Shown piece after piece: positions 17,832 through 26,201 of a stretch of 64,000 nt of DNA. The stretch lies in the NCBI GenBank assembly GCA_964526735.1, contig CAZGLO010000002.1:1-64000 (forward strand). Direction: 5' to 3'. The DNA is from JAAUSY01 sp964526735. GTDB lineage: Bacteria; Chloroflexota; Chloroflexia; Chloroflexales; Chloroflexaceae. Under the pieces are notes generated by a model. It worked only from the letters and a program-made list of their open reading frames with translations. It ran no database searches and had not been told where the DNA came from. The number at the start of each line of letters is the position of its first letter. Position 1 is the stretch's first letter. Made by a program: the position numbers and the translations under genes.

Positions 17832-19361
17832 ATGGGAGTTTCGCTGGTTAAGGGAGCAAACGTTTCTCTTACGCAACTCGATCCGCAATTGGAGCATGTG
17901 CGTGTTGGCTTGGGATGGAACACTCCCCGCGCTTCATCTACCCCCTTCGATCTCGATTCGAGCGCCTTCCTGCTCAAAAGCGATGGCAAAGTGCGCTCCG
18001 ACCGTGATTTTATCTTTTACAACCAGATGCGCTCACCGTGCAACTCAGTCGCGCATTCGGGAGACCACCGCACCGGCTCAACCGGCACGGGCGACGATGA
18101 GACAATCGTCATCAACCTACACGGCATCCCAGAGGAGGTTGTCAAGATCCCATTTTGCGTGACGATCCACGATGCTGAGTCACGCGGTCAGACCTTTCGG
18201 ATGGTTGAGCATGCTTATATCCGGGTTATGAATGCGGGAGATGACCACGAACTCGCCCGCTACGACCTCCGCGAAGACACGGCGTCGGAAACGGCGATGA
18301 TTTTTGGCGAGCTTTACCGCCACCGCGGCGAGTGGAAGTTCCGCGCTGTTGGGCAGGGGTTCAAGGGCGGGTTGGGGCCGCTTGCCCAGTCGTACGGTAT
18401 TATGGTAGACGATGAAGAGGCGTCCAAGCAGGAGGCACCATCGCCGCCACAGCCTCAACCGCAGCCGCAGCCTCAACCGCAGCCACCTGTGCAGCCGCAA
18501 CCTCAACCGCAGCCACCTGTGCAGCCTCAACCGCAGCCGCAGCCGCAGCCACAAGAGCTTGTTGAGCAGACCCCTGCTATGCGTGCATTGCAAACACAAA
18601 TACAGCAGCACTCGCCTGGGATTCATTCTCTCTCGCAGCAGGCGGGCAATACATTGGTGCGCATGGGGATGGAAAAACACCGTGCGCGGGTTGCGCTGTG
18701 CATCGACATCTCCCGCCCTATGGAGCGGCTCTACCAAACAGGCAAGATACAAAAGCTGGCAGAGCGCGTCTTGGCGATGGGCTGCCGCCTCGATTCGACC
18801 GGCGCAATCGATGTCTTTCTCTTTGGGCAGCAGGCGCACGCCGCAGGCTCAATGACGATTAACAACTTTCAAGGCTTCATCGACCGCGTGATTGCGCAGT
18901 ATCACCTTGAAGAGAAGCCGTTTTATGGCAAGGTGATGCAGGCAGTGCGCATGTACTACTACCCCGAAGGCGGTGGTGGGATCCGGTTGTCGCCGCTGCA
19001 AGGCGAATATCCGGTGTATGTGATGTTCGTCTCCAATGGCACGACCAACGATGAAGATTCCACCCGCAATCAACTGCAAGCCTCTTCATATGAGCCGTTC
19101 TTTTGGCAGTTTATGGTCATCGGCAAGACCAAGAAAGATGTGAGGAGCCGCGGCATGCGTGGCTTCCTCGAACGGACGATTGCAAGTGACTTTCTCTTCC
19201 TCGAGCAGCTCGACTCGATGCATGGCCGCTATATCGACAATGCTAACTTCTTCAGCGTGGAAGATCTTGACCAATTGACCGACGAAGCGCTGTATGATTT
19301 GCTGCTCAACGAGTATCCGGCCTGGGTATTCCGGGCGAAAAGCCGTGGATTATTGCCGTAG
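17832..19361 (+). CDS. TerD domain fused to a TerF-like vWA domain
   Basis: Residues 1-190 are a TerD domain (MGVSLVKGANVSL, FDLDSSAFLL, TGDDETIVINL). Residues about 200-245 are a Pro/Gln linker of tandem PQ pairs coded by repeated CAGCC(G/T)CA(A/G) units. The rest is a TerF-type vWA domain beginning RARVALCIDISRPMERLY, where the MIDAS DxSxS appears as DISRP, followed by DVFLFGQQAH and VYVMFVSNGTTNDED. Fusions of TerD with a metal-binding vWA domain are known in Ter systems, where they are thought to assemble complexes at the membrane. ATG 17832 has GGAAAGGA ten bases upstream and gives the family-standard N-terminus; an in-frame ATG at 17778 is nearly at the predicted transcription start. 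The next terD follows after 26 bases. Confidence 0.92.
   Translation: MGVSLVKGANVSLTQLDPQLEHVRVGLGWNTPRASSTPFDLDSSAFLLKSDGKVRSDRDFIFYNQMRSPCNSVAHSGDHRTGSTGTGDDETIVINLHGIPEEVVKIPFCVTIHDAESRGQTFRMVEHAYIRVMNAGDDHELARYDLREDTASETAMIFGELYRHRGEWKFRAVGQGFKGGLGPLAQSYGIMVDDEEASKQEAPSPPQPQPQPQPQPQPPVQPQPQPQPPVQPQPQPQPQPQELVEQTPAMRALQTQIQQHSPGIHSLSQQAGNTLVRMGMEKHRARVALCIDISRPMERLYQTGKIQKLAERVLAMGCRLDSTGAIDVFLFGQQAHAAGSMTINNFQGFIDRVIAQYHLEEKPFYGKVMQAVRMYYYPEGGGGIRLSPLQGEYPVYVMFVSNGTTNDEDSTRNQLQASSYEPFFWQFMVIGKTKKDVRSRGMRGFLERTIASDFLFLEQLDSMHGRYIDNANFFSVEDLDQLTDEALYDLLLNEYPAWVFRAKSRGLLP
18443..18556 (+). repeat. CAG/CCN-rich tandem repeat coding a Pro-Gln linker
   Basis: Multiple copies of a six-base unit reading CCGCAG or CCTCAA, with two longer repeats containing CCACCTGTGCAG. 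All keep the frame and encode the flexible linker between the TerD and vWA domains. Copy number probably varies between strains. Confidence 0.8.
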
Positions 19362-19387
19362 AGATATTGAAAAAAGGAGTAGCAAAG

Positions 19388-19963
19388 ATGGGTATTTCGC
19401 TTTCTAAGGGGGCAAACGTTTCGCTAAACAAGGAAGAGCCGGGGCTGCAGAAGGCGAAGGTCGGCTTGGGGTGGGATGCGCGCAGCACCGACGGCGATGC
19501 ATTCGACCTCGATGCAAGCGTGTTTCTGATTCAAGAGAACGGCAAAGTCCGAAGCGATAACGATTTTATCTTCTACAACCAACTATCGTCCACATGCGGC
19601 TCGGTGGTGCATAGCGGCGATAACCTGACGGGCGAAGGCGAGGGCGATGATGAGGCAGTGCGGATCGATCTCAATGCCATACCGCCCGAAATCACCAAAC
19701 TTGTCTTTGCGGTGACCATTCACGAGGCCGACGGACGCCGCCAAAACTTTGGGATGGTAAATGCCGCCTTTATCCGCGTGGTGAATGAGCAGAACAACCG
19801 CGAAATCGTGCGCTACGACCTCAGCGAAGACGCCAGCACCGAGACGGCGATGATCTTCGGCGAGGTTTACCGCTACCACAACGAATGGAAGTTCCGCGCA
19901 GTGGGGCAGGGCTACAACGGTGGGCTTGGGCCATTGGCGCGGTCGTTTGGCGTGAATGTGTGA
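19388..19963 (+). CDS. TerD-family stress protein (third of the array)
   Basis: A 191-residue TerD-domain protein, MGISLSKGANVSLNK, with FDLDASVFLI and SGDNLTGEGEGDDEAV calcium-site motifs and the usual VYRYHNEWKFRAVGQGYNGG end. It is the closest of the four to canonical TerD. The start is ATG 19388, with AAGGAG at 19374-19379 eight bases away; seven upstream in-frame codons are excluded. It lies 26 bases after the TerD-vWA gene and is probably co-transcribed with it. Strong similarity to the 17100 gene points to local duplication. Confidence 0.94.
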   Translation: MGISLSKGANVSLNKEEPGLQKAKVGLGWDARSTDGDAFDLDASVFLIQENGKVRSDNDFIFYNQLSSTCGSVVHSGDNLTGEGEGDDEAVRIDLNAIPPEITKLVFAVTIHEADGRRQNFGMVNAAFIRVVNEQNNREIVRYDLSEDASTETAMIFGEVYRYHNEWKFRAVGQGYNGGLGPLARSFGVNV

Positions 19964-19992
19964 GAGAGATAACAGTAGAAAGGTGACTATAT

Positions 19993-20577
19993 ATGGGTGT
20001 AAATCTAAGCAAGGGAGAGCGTATCTCCCTTACCAAACAGCAGGCCGGAACCCTCGCCGTCGTGATGATGGGGCTGGGGTGGGACGCAAAACAGAAAAAG
20101 CGGGGGTTTTTGGGGCTTGGCGGGGGCGAGAAAGAAATCGACCTTGACGCCTCGTGTATCCTTTTTGACCACAATAAGAAGGTGGTTGATGTGGTGTGGT
20201 TTCGGCAGCTGCAGAGCAAAGATGGCAGTATTATCCACACCGGCGACAACCGCACGGGGCAGGGCAGTGGCGACGATGAGCAGATTATCGTTGACCTGGT
20301 CAAGGTGCCCGAACACGTCAAAAGCTTGGTGTTTGTCGTCAATAGCTTCACGGGACAGGATTTTAGCCAGATAGAGAACGCCTTCTGCCGCCTTGTCGAC
20401 CAAAAGACCGATCAAGAGGTGGCGCGCTACGACCTCAGCTGCCAAGGCCAGCACACGGCCCAGATCATGGTCAAGATCTACCGCCACGAAGATGAGTGGA
20501 AAATGCACGCGATTGGCGAGAACGCAAGTGGTCGTACCTTCGACGCGCTTGTTCCCTCCATCACGCCCTACATCTAA
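19993..20577 (+). CDS. Divergent TerD-family protein (fourth of the array)
   Basis: A 194-residue TerD-domain protein more distant from the other three. It opens MGVNLSKGERISLTKQQAG and has an insertion with KKRGFLGLGGGEKEIDLDAS. It keeps IDLDASCILF and TGDNRTGQGSGDDEQIIVDL, so calcium binding is likely. It ends RTFDALVPSITPYI. The ATG at 19993 has AAAGGTGA seven bases upstream, and the gene starts 29 bases after the previous terD. By divergence it resembles the TerE/TerZ-type second copies in ter operons. No terB or terC is seen in the window. Confidence 0.9.
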   Translation: MGVNLSKGERISLTKQQAGTLAVVMMGLGWDAKQKKRGFLGLGGGEKEIDLDASCILFDHNKKVVDVVWFRQLQSKDGSIIHTGDNRTGQGSGDDEQIIVDLVKVPEHVKSLVFVVNSFTGQDFSQIENAFCRLVDQKTDQEVARYDLSCQGQHTAQIMVKIYRHEDEWKMHAIGENASGRTFDALVPSITPYI

Positions 20578-20612
20578 CCTACATAACTTGTAACCTGCTC
20601 CGTACCACAGAA

Positions 20613-20645
20613 ATGCCACTCGGGTGTTCACACCGCGGGTGGCAT
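20613..20645. terminator. Hairpin between convergent genes
   Basis: ATGCCAC (20613-20619) pairs with GTGGCAT (20639-20645), with an inner GGTGT/ACACC pairing. It sits in the 118-base gap between the convergent terD array and the secreted-protein gene and probably serves as a bidirectional terminator, although the flank is CT-rich rather than a clean T run. Confidence 0.5.
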
Positions 20646-20695
20646 CTCTATCTCTCTCGATACAGCTTGCTCTCTCTTTGCTCTTTTCCGACAGC

Positions 20696-21805
20696 TTACG
20701 GCAGGTAGCGGCAACGCGTTGATGGCTCATCCGCCGACGGCGGCGGCGGTGGACGGAGTGGGTTATCGGGCTGCTGCACCTCAAAGTAGACCAGCCGCTC
20801 AATGTGGCTTGGGTTTTCCCCCGTCGCCTCGCTGAGGAAGTGCATCGTCCAGAAGCCGTGCATGGCGTTGTCGGGCGCACTCCACTGGATATCCACCCGC
20901 CCGTTGGGGTTGGAGCCGATGGCGTGTGCGGGGTCGTAGTCATATTTGCGGCCATTGGGGTCTTCGGCCCAATAGCGTATCGCGCTGCGAGGCGGGAAGC
21001 CGGTTGAGAAGAAGTGAAATTCGGTGTTGGGATAGCCAACGCCCGGCTCTACCGCCGACAGACACGGCTGATTGACCGGCACCGTCTCTGGAGGCGGCAC
21101 GTAGGGCGGTTCGCGTACCTCAAAGAAGATCTCGTGCTGGATCTGGCTCTCCTCGCCCCGTGCCACCACCTTCCACACGCCGTTCGCCGCATAGGGCGGG
21201 GCCTTCCACGACCAGGTGACGGGGTCAAGGTCAGTCTTGAACCAATAGCGCTCATCATCGGCGTAGAGCGCGCCATCCGGGCTGTGGAACCAATACCCAA
21301 CCCGTTCCCCATCTAGCCCGGGGGCCGAAAACGTAAAACTTGTCCCCGGCGGGCCGACCAATGGCTCAACCGCAAGATGCGGCGGGTTGGGCGGCAGCGC
21401 TGGCGATGGCGTGAGATCCATCTGTTGCGGTGGCGGGGTGACGACAAAGGGGATCACTACCTGCACGCCACTTTCCTCGCCGCGCGCCACGGCTGTCCAC
21501 GTGCCGGGCGGCGCATGATGCGGCACCTGCCACATCCACTTAATCTGGCTCTCAAATGCATAGGCGGCATATCGATAATTATTGCTGTGGATACTGCCAT
21601 CTGGCGCATTGAACCAATAGCCCACACGCTCACTGCGGAACCCCGTCGCCGTGAACCCAACCATCGATCCGGCGGTCACCTCTTGCGGGAAGACCGAGGA
21701 GGAGGGCGTGGGGAGACTGGCATGGGCATGTTGCGGCAAGGCAATGGCAAGCATACCAATGAGCAAAACGAACATGCCAAGAGGACGAAGCAAACGATAT
21801 ATCAT
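20696..21805 (-). CDS. Secreted protein with three Ig-like repeats
   Basis: A 369-residue exported protein of unknown function. MIYRLLRPLGMFVLLIGMLA followed by ALPQHAHA-SL is a good signal peptide with an AHA cleavage site. Three repeats of about 110 residues follow, each with GYWF-x2-PDG, a run of aromatic and charged residues, W-x-W-x2-P, G-x-W and VARGEES; the third is more diverged. Proline-rich linkers separate them. The repeats resemble beta-sandwich cell-surface modules. I choose ATG 21803-21805: GAGGAAG lies six bases upstream. A 12-base duplication of ATGAGGAAGTAT creates an earlier in-frame ATG (21820) with a less suitable spacing. Confidence 0.75.
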   Translation of the reverse strand: MIYRLLRPLGMFVLLIGMLAIALPQHAHASLPTPSSSVFPQEVTAGSMVGFTATGFRSERVGYWFNAPDGSIHSNNYRYAAYAFESQIKWMWQVPHHAPPGTWTAVARGEESGVQVVIPFVVTPPPQQMDLTPSPALPPNPPHLAVEPLVGPPGTSFTFSAPGLDGERVGYWFHSPDGALYADDERYWFKTDLDPVTWSWKAPPYAANGVWKVVARGEESQIQHEIFFEVREPPYVPPPETVPVNQPCLSAVEPGVGYPNTEFHFFSTGFPPRSAIRYWAEDPNGRKYDYDPAHAIGSNPNGRVDIQWSAPDNAMHGFWTMHFLSEATGENPSHIERLVYFEVQQPDNPLRPPPPPSADEPSTRCRYLP

Positions 21806-21913
21806 AATATACTTCCTCATATACTTCCTCGTTTTCAGTGGTTTCAACTGTTCTTTCTTCTATAATACCACAGATGTCCAACTCCCACCCCCCACATCAG
21901 CCTCTCCTCCTCA

Positions 21914-24900
21914 TTACCGCCGCTGAGGTGGCGTGTATTTCGATGACCGCACTGCCTCCACCACCCGATCTCGCCCTTCCTGCTTGGCGCGGTAGAGCGC
22001 ACTATCGGCGGCTTTCATAACGGCCTCGTCCGTTGAGCCGTGGAGCGGGTAGCATGCAATGCCCATTGAGGCGGTCACGGTGCGGAGGGGCGTGCCATTA
22101 TGCTGCACACTCAGTTGTTTGAGCCGCAGCCGAAACTGCTCTGCCCGCGTACGCGTTTCATCCAGCGATGCGCCGGGGAAAATGAGGGTAAACTCTTCGC
22201 CACCGTAGCGGCAGGCAATATCATCGCCGCGGCTGTGGCTCTGCAAGAAATTGCCCACCGCCCGCAACAGCGTATCGCCGCCGTCGTGGCCGTAGGTGTC
22301 GTTGAAGTCCTTAAAATGGTCAATATCTATCATAATGACGCCGACAGAGTAGTGGGCGCGGGTGGCCCGCTGAAGCTCACGTTGAAGCGTTTCGTCAAGG
22401 TAGCGGCGGTTGAAGAGACCCGTCAGCGGGTCGCGGATGGCTTGGTTGTGAAGCCGCTCCTGCATTTGGAGGTTTACCAGCTCAAGCCCAAGCTTGGAGG
22501 CCGTGGTCGTGGCCAATTCCTTCCAAAAATCGCGTAGAGAACGTACGCAATCTTGACGGATGCGAATGTGCAAGATGCCGATCATATTGCTCTGGGCCGA
22601 CAACGGGATGCAGAGGTAGGGCGAGTCGGCTGATTGTTGTTCTTCTAGGCCGGTGAGTGGGCATTTGCAGGGTATTTGCCCCCCCGACCCGTCGACAACG
22701 CACTCTTGGTAGTGCTTGAGGACGTGGCATTCGGGCGGGATGGGGCTATCTACATCAAAGGGATACTCTCCCCACACAATCACCGACCGCATCATCCCGT
22801 CTTCGCCCTGAATGTAGAGCGCCCCCGACTGCTCATTGAAGAGCTTGATGAGGTAGGGCCGGATGATCTCATACGAATTCTTGACCGAGTGGCAGTGGTG
22901 CAGGCTATCGCCCATCTCGTTGAGCAGCACAATATCGCGGTTGCGCTGTTTGAGTTCGTCAATAGAGCGGGTCAGTTGTTGATTGGTCTGCTGCAGCTCT
23001 TGCTCAATCTTCTTCAGCTCGGTAATATCGCGGGAGATGGAGAAAAACACCTCGCAATTTCCCCACGCCCCGCGCGTCACCCGCGTCTGGACGGGGATGA
23101 TCGTGCCGTCGCTGGTCATCAGTGGGATGTCGCAGACCGACTCGCGCCCCACCAACATCGCCAGCACAATTTCGAGCGCCTCATAGCGGCGATCCGGCGG
23201 GTAGATGTTGATGATGTGCTTTGCGAGTAGATCGGCTTCGGAATAGCCCAACCGTCGCTGGACGACCGGATTGCAATGCAGGATGTGGCCATCCACATCG
23301 AACACAATCAGGAAGTCATCAAGCGTGTCAAAGAGGATTTGCAGCCGTTGTTCGCTTTCGCGGAGCGCTTCTTCCGTCCGCACCCGCGCAATGATGCCAC
23401 CAATCTGCGGCGCGATAGAGTCGATAGTCGCGCGGGCTTCCTGCGGGATCTCGTCGTGGGTGTGCGAGGCCAGGGTAATCACGGCGACAAGGTGGTGCTC
23501 GTTAACGACCGGCACCATTGCTACCGAATGCAGCCCCTCCTGCTGATAGACGTGATCCGCAAAGTCTTGCATCGTGGCCAGGGTGAAATATTGGACGGAT
23601 TTCTTACGAGCAAGCCGGGCATTTAACGAGTTAGCCGGATAGAACGAGACATGCTCAGCAAATGGCTGCGACACCCCTTTGTGGACGATAAGATTTAAGT
23701 CTTTCGACTTCGGATCGACCATATACACCCCGCCGCAATCAATTCCCTCAAGGTGAAAGCAGATCTCCAGCAGCCGGTTGAGCGAATCGTGCAGATTGCC
23801 CATAGAGCTGAGCGCAATCGCCATATCGCGCTGGACACAGAGCATCTCTTCGGCGTGTTTGCGCTCGGTAATGTTGGTAATGATGCTGACAATCGCGTCG
23901 ACGCGGCCCGTGGCCGTCTGAATGGCGCGCACGGAGAGGTCGCCCCAAAAGACACTGCGATCTCTGCGCACAAACCGCGTCTCCATGCAGTAGCTATCGA
24001 TGACGCCGTGACGCAGTTGGTGAAACTGGTGATAGGAACGCCGTACATCGTCGGGGTGGGTGATATTGAGGTACGTCGTGCGGTAGATTTCCTCAAGCGA
24101 ATGACCGAGCATATCGGCCCAGCGCTTGTTGACGTGGATGTAGTGGCCATTGGTATCCATCACGCCAATGCCGACCATCGCATTATCGAAGATGGCGCTC
24201 AGACGGGATCGGTTTTCCTCCAACTCCTTCTCAATGCGCTTGCGTTCGGTGATATCCCGTGCCACAGAGACGACTTCGACCAGCTCCTGCCCACCGGCGG
24301 TGTAGACTGCCTTGGCGATGGTCTCCAGCCAAATGTAGTATCCCCCCTTGTGGAGGAGCCGGTAGGTGCTGGTAAACTCGTGCGCCCCCTGAGCCAGTGC
24401 GTGGTGGCTATGCTTCACCACGTCGATATCTCTGGGGTGGACAAGCTCATAGCAGTTGGTGCCGACAAGCGTCTCCGGCTCATAGCCAAGGATCGACGTG
24501 CAGGCGGGAGAGACATAGAGATAGGTGCCATCTGGGCTATTGCGGGTGATAAGATCACTAATGTTGTTGGCCATCACCCGATAGCGCTCTTCACTCTCGC
24601 GCAGCCGTTCTTCTGCCAACACCTGCTCGGTGATATCGCGGTTGCTGGCGCGGTGGCCAATCAAATGCCCTCTGTGGTCGTAGACGGGCTGGGAGACATG
24701 CCCCACCCACCGCTCCTCGCCCTGCTTGGTGATGATGCGAAACGTGAGCGAGATCGCTCTGGGGTTGGTGACCGACTCCTCCAAATGCCACGCCACACTC
24801 CCACAGTCGTCAAGATGGACAATAGAGCCAAACAGACCGGAGATGGAGTAGAATTCTTCGGCTGTGTAGCCGGTGATACGTTCACAAGAGGGAGAGACAT

Positions 24901-25519
24901 ACAGATAGTTTCCCTGCGTATCCACCCAATATTCCCAATCATAAGCAAAATCGGCAATATTTCGGAACCGCTCTTCGCTCTTGCGGAGGGCTTCTTCGGC
25001 CCGCACCCGCTCACTGATATCGACCGACACCGCCCCCACTGCAACGACCTCCGTGTCGTGGGAGATGGGGAAGACCGTCGTAAGATAGGTGTATTCATCT
25101 CCATCAAGCACGTGCGACTCTTCAAAGGTTACGGTCTTGCCAGTTGTTACGACCTCTTGGTCAGCTTGGGAATGCTTGGTAGTGATATATTCTGGGAAGA
25201 GTTCATCATAGGTTTTGCCCAACGGATACTCAGGTGTTATCTGAAAAGATGAATTGAAAAAAGAATTTGTGTAGAGACACCGCCCTGCACAGTCTCGGAT
25301 GATACATAAGACAGGGGCATATGCGGCGAATGCAGACAGGATGTGTTGTTGAGATGAGGTATCCTTGGGAGTAAGGATATCTGCCCATACAAACTCTTGT
25401 TGCAAGCAAGTACATTGGCGCTGATGCATCGCAAGAGCTTGTTCAAGCTCTGCAATTCGTTGGAGAAGCGCGTCGTTCTCGGCCTGAAGATCTATATGGG
25501 TATTCTGCGGGCCTACCAT
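21914..25519 (-). CDS. PAS/GAF-rich GGDEF diguanylate cyclase
   Basis: A 1201-residue soluble signalling protein that would make cyclic di-GMP. After a short coiled-coil N-terminus come four PAS domains, a GAF domain (about 595-745), another PAS, a second GAF-like domain with cysteine-rich VVDGSGGQIPCKCPLTG, and a C-terminal GGDEF domain. The active-site loop reads GGEEF, which is catalytically competent. RGDD five residues before it matches the RxxD inhibitory site, so product inhibition is expected. No EAL domain is present. The start is ATG 25517-25519; GAAAGG is 15 bases upstream, so the ribosome site is weak. A possible minus-strand TATACT lies at 25570-25575. Confidence 0.92.
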   Translation of the reverse strand: MVGPQNTHIDLQAENDALLQRIAELEQALAMHQRQCTCLQQEFVWADILTPKDTSSQQHILSAFAAYAPVLCIIRDCAGRCLYTNSFFNSSFQITPEYPLGKTYDELFPEYITTKHSQADQEVVTTGKTVTFEESHVLDGDEYTYLTTVFPISHDTEVVAVGAVSVDISERVRAEEALRKSEERFRNIADFAYDWEYWVDTQGNYLYVSPSCERITGYTAEEFYSISGLFGSIVHLDDCGSVAWHLEESVTNPRAISLTFRIITKQGEERWVGHVSQPVYDHRGHLIGHRASNRDITEQVLAEERLRESEERYRVMANNISDLITRNSPDGTYLYVSPACTSILGYEPETLVGTNCYELVHPRDIDVVKHSHHALAQGAHEFTSTYRLLHKGGYYIWLETIAKAVYTAGGQELVEVVSVARDITERKRIEKELEENRSRLSAIFDNAMVGIGVMDTNGHYIHVNKRWADMLGHSLEEIYRTTYLNITHPDDVRRSYHQFHQLRHGVIDSYCMETRFVRRDRSVFWGDLSVRAIQTATGRVDAIVSIITNITERKHAEEMLCVQRDMAIALSSMGNLHDSLNRLLEICFHLEGIDCGGVYMVDPKSKDLNLIVHKGVSQPFAEHVSFYPANSLNARLARKKSVQYFTLATMQDFADHVYQQEGLHSVAMVPVVNEHHLVAVITLASHTHDEIPQEARATIDSIAPQIGGIIARVRTEEALRESEQRLQILFDTLDDFLIVFDVDGHILHCNPVVQRRLGYSEADLLAKHIINIYPPDRRYEALEIVLAMLVGRESVCDIPLMTSDGTIIPVQTRVTRGAWGNCEVFFSISRDITELKKIEQELQQTNQQLTRSIDELKQRNRDIVLLNEMGDSLHHCHSVKNSYEIIRPYLIKLFNEQSGALYIQGEDGMMRSVIVWGEYPFDVDSPIPPECHVLKHYQECVVDGSGGQIPCKCPLTGLEEQQSADSPYLCIPLSAQSNMIGILHIRIRQDCVRSLRDFWKELATTTASKLGLELVNLQMQERLHNQAIRDPLTGLFNRRYLDETLQRELQRATRAHYSVGVIMIDIDHFKDFNDTYGHDGGDTLLRAVGNFLQSHSRGDDIACRYGGEEFTLIFPGASLDETRTRAEQFRLRLKQLSVQHNGTPLRTVTASMGIACYPLHGSTDEAVMKAADSALYRAKQEGRDRVVEAVRSSKYTPPQRR

Positions 25520-25889
25520 AGCGTACGTGCAGCCTTTCGTGACTCAGCTTCGAGAGTATGTTTATTACTAGTATAGTCCTATAGACAACCCCATGCCAGA
25601 GTCGATTTCTTTAAGTGGGTCTATCTCTCTCAGGCATGAGATATATCGAGGTATCTATCGATGCTTGTTGGGTGGGTCAGAATAGAAAGTACGTTGGTAG
25701 GGAAAGGGAGTGGAGAGAGACGTGAAGATCGCAGCAGTTGCGGGGGATGAGGATGAAAATGATTATATAATCACAGAAACAAAAACGACAGCAGCAAGCC
25801 ACCTGCGAGACTGTTCTGCCACGTCGTCAGGTAGGCTCACTGCCGCCGCCATATTGCCATTGTGCCGAACAATGTCCGAATGTCGTTCT
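25520..25889. other. Non-coding region between the diguanylate cyclase and feoA-like gene
   Basis: About 370 bases. It contains the presumed minus-strand promoter of the diguanylate cyclase (TATACT at 25570-25575, no clear -35), an AT-rich palindromic stretch near 25630-25665, and a purine-rich segment near 25700. A plus-strand open frame from 25710 runs antisense into the feoA-like gene and shows no family features, so I do not call it. No terminator for the upstream minus-strand cluster was recognised. Confidence 0.4.
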
Positions 25890-26195
25890 CTACGGGGAGA
25901 CATTCTTTGCGGGGGCTATCGCAATCAACTGTGCTTGTTCTTTGCGGAGAGCAATCAACGCCCCCCGTACGCGGTAGGCGATGGGGTCGCCACTTGCGCT
26001 CTGCAGTTCAGCCGTGATGGTCGTGCCGGGGACAATGCCCATATCCATCAGCCGCCGTCGTTCGCTCCCCTGGTAGTCGGGGAGAATGCGGGTGATGGTG
26101 CTGGTTTCGCCCAAGGAGAGATCGGCCAACCGCCGTTCGGGTGAGGGGGGATGGTTCAGGGAATGGTTCAAGGGATAGTTCAGGGAATGGTTCAT
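25890..26195 (-). CDS. FeoA-domain (SH3-like) small protein
   Basis: A 101-residue protein. Residues about 20-95 form a FeoA fold: LADLSLGETSTITRI, then RRRLMDMGIVPGTTI, the signature of FeoA and of the C-terminal domain of DtxR-type regulators, ending VRGALIALRKEQAQLI. FeoA assists the ferrous iron transporter FeoB, but no feoB is nearby. The N-terminus is a low-complexity NHSLN/YPLNH repeat coded by tandem GGTTCA-containing units. The ATG lies six bases after the stop of the MutL-like gene, with AGGA overlapping that stop, so it is the last gene of the cluster and probably works with it rather than in iron uptake. Confidence 0.82.
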   Translation of the reverse strand: MNHSLNYPLNHSLNHPPSPERRLADLSLGETSTITRILPDYQGSERRRLMDMGIVPGTTITAELQSASGDPIAYRVRGALIALRKEQAQLIAIAPAKNVSP

Positions 26196-26201
26196 AGAAT
26201 C

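Noticed and set aside
18180..18839. 219-residue minus-strand frame with Leu/Arg repeats
   Set aside because: Antisense of the Pro-Gln linker of the TerD-vWA gene.
23753..25252. 499-residue open frame antisense to the diguanylate cyclase
   Set aside because: It is fully antisense to clear PAS and GAF domains and has no recognisable motif, so it is an open shadow frame in GC-biased coding DNA.
25710..26144. 144-residue plus-strand frame
   Set aside because: Most of it is antisense to the FeoA-domain gene and there are no domain features.
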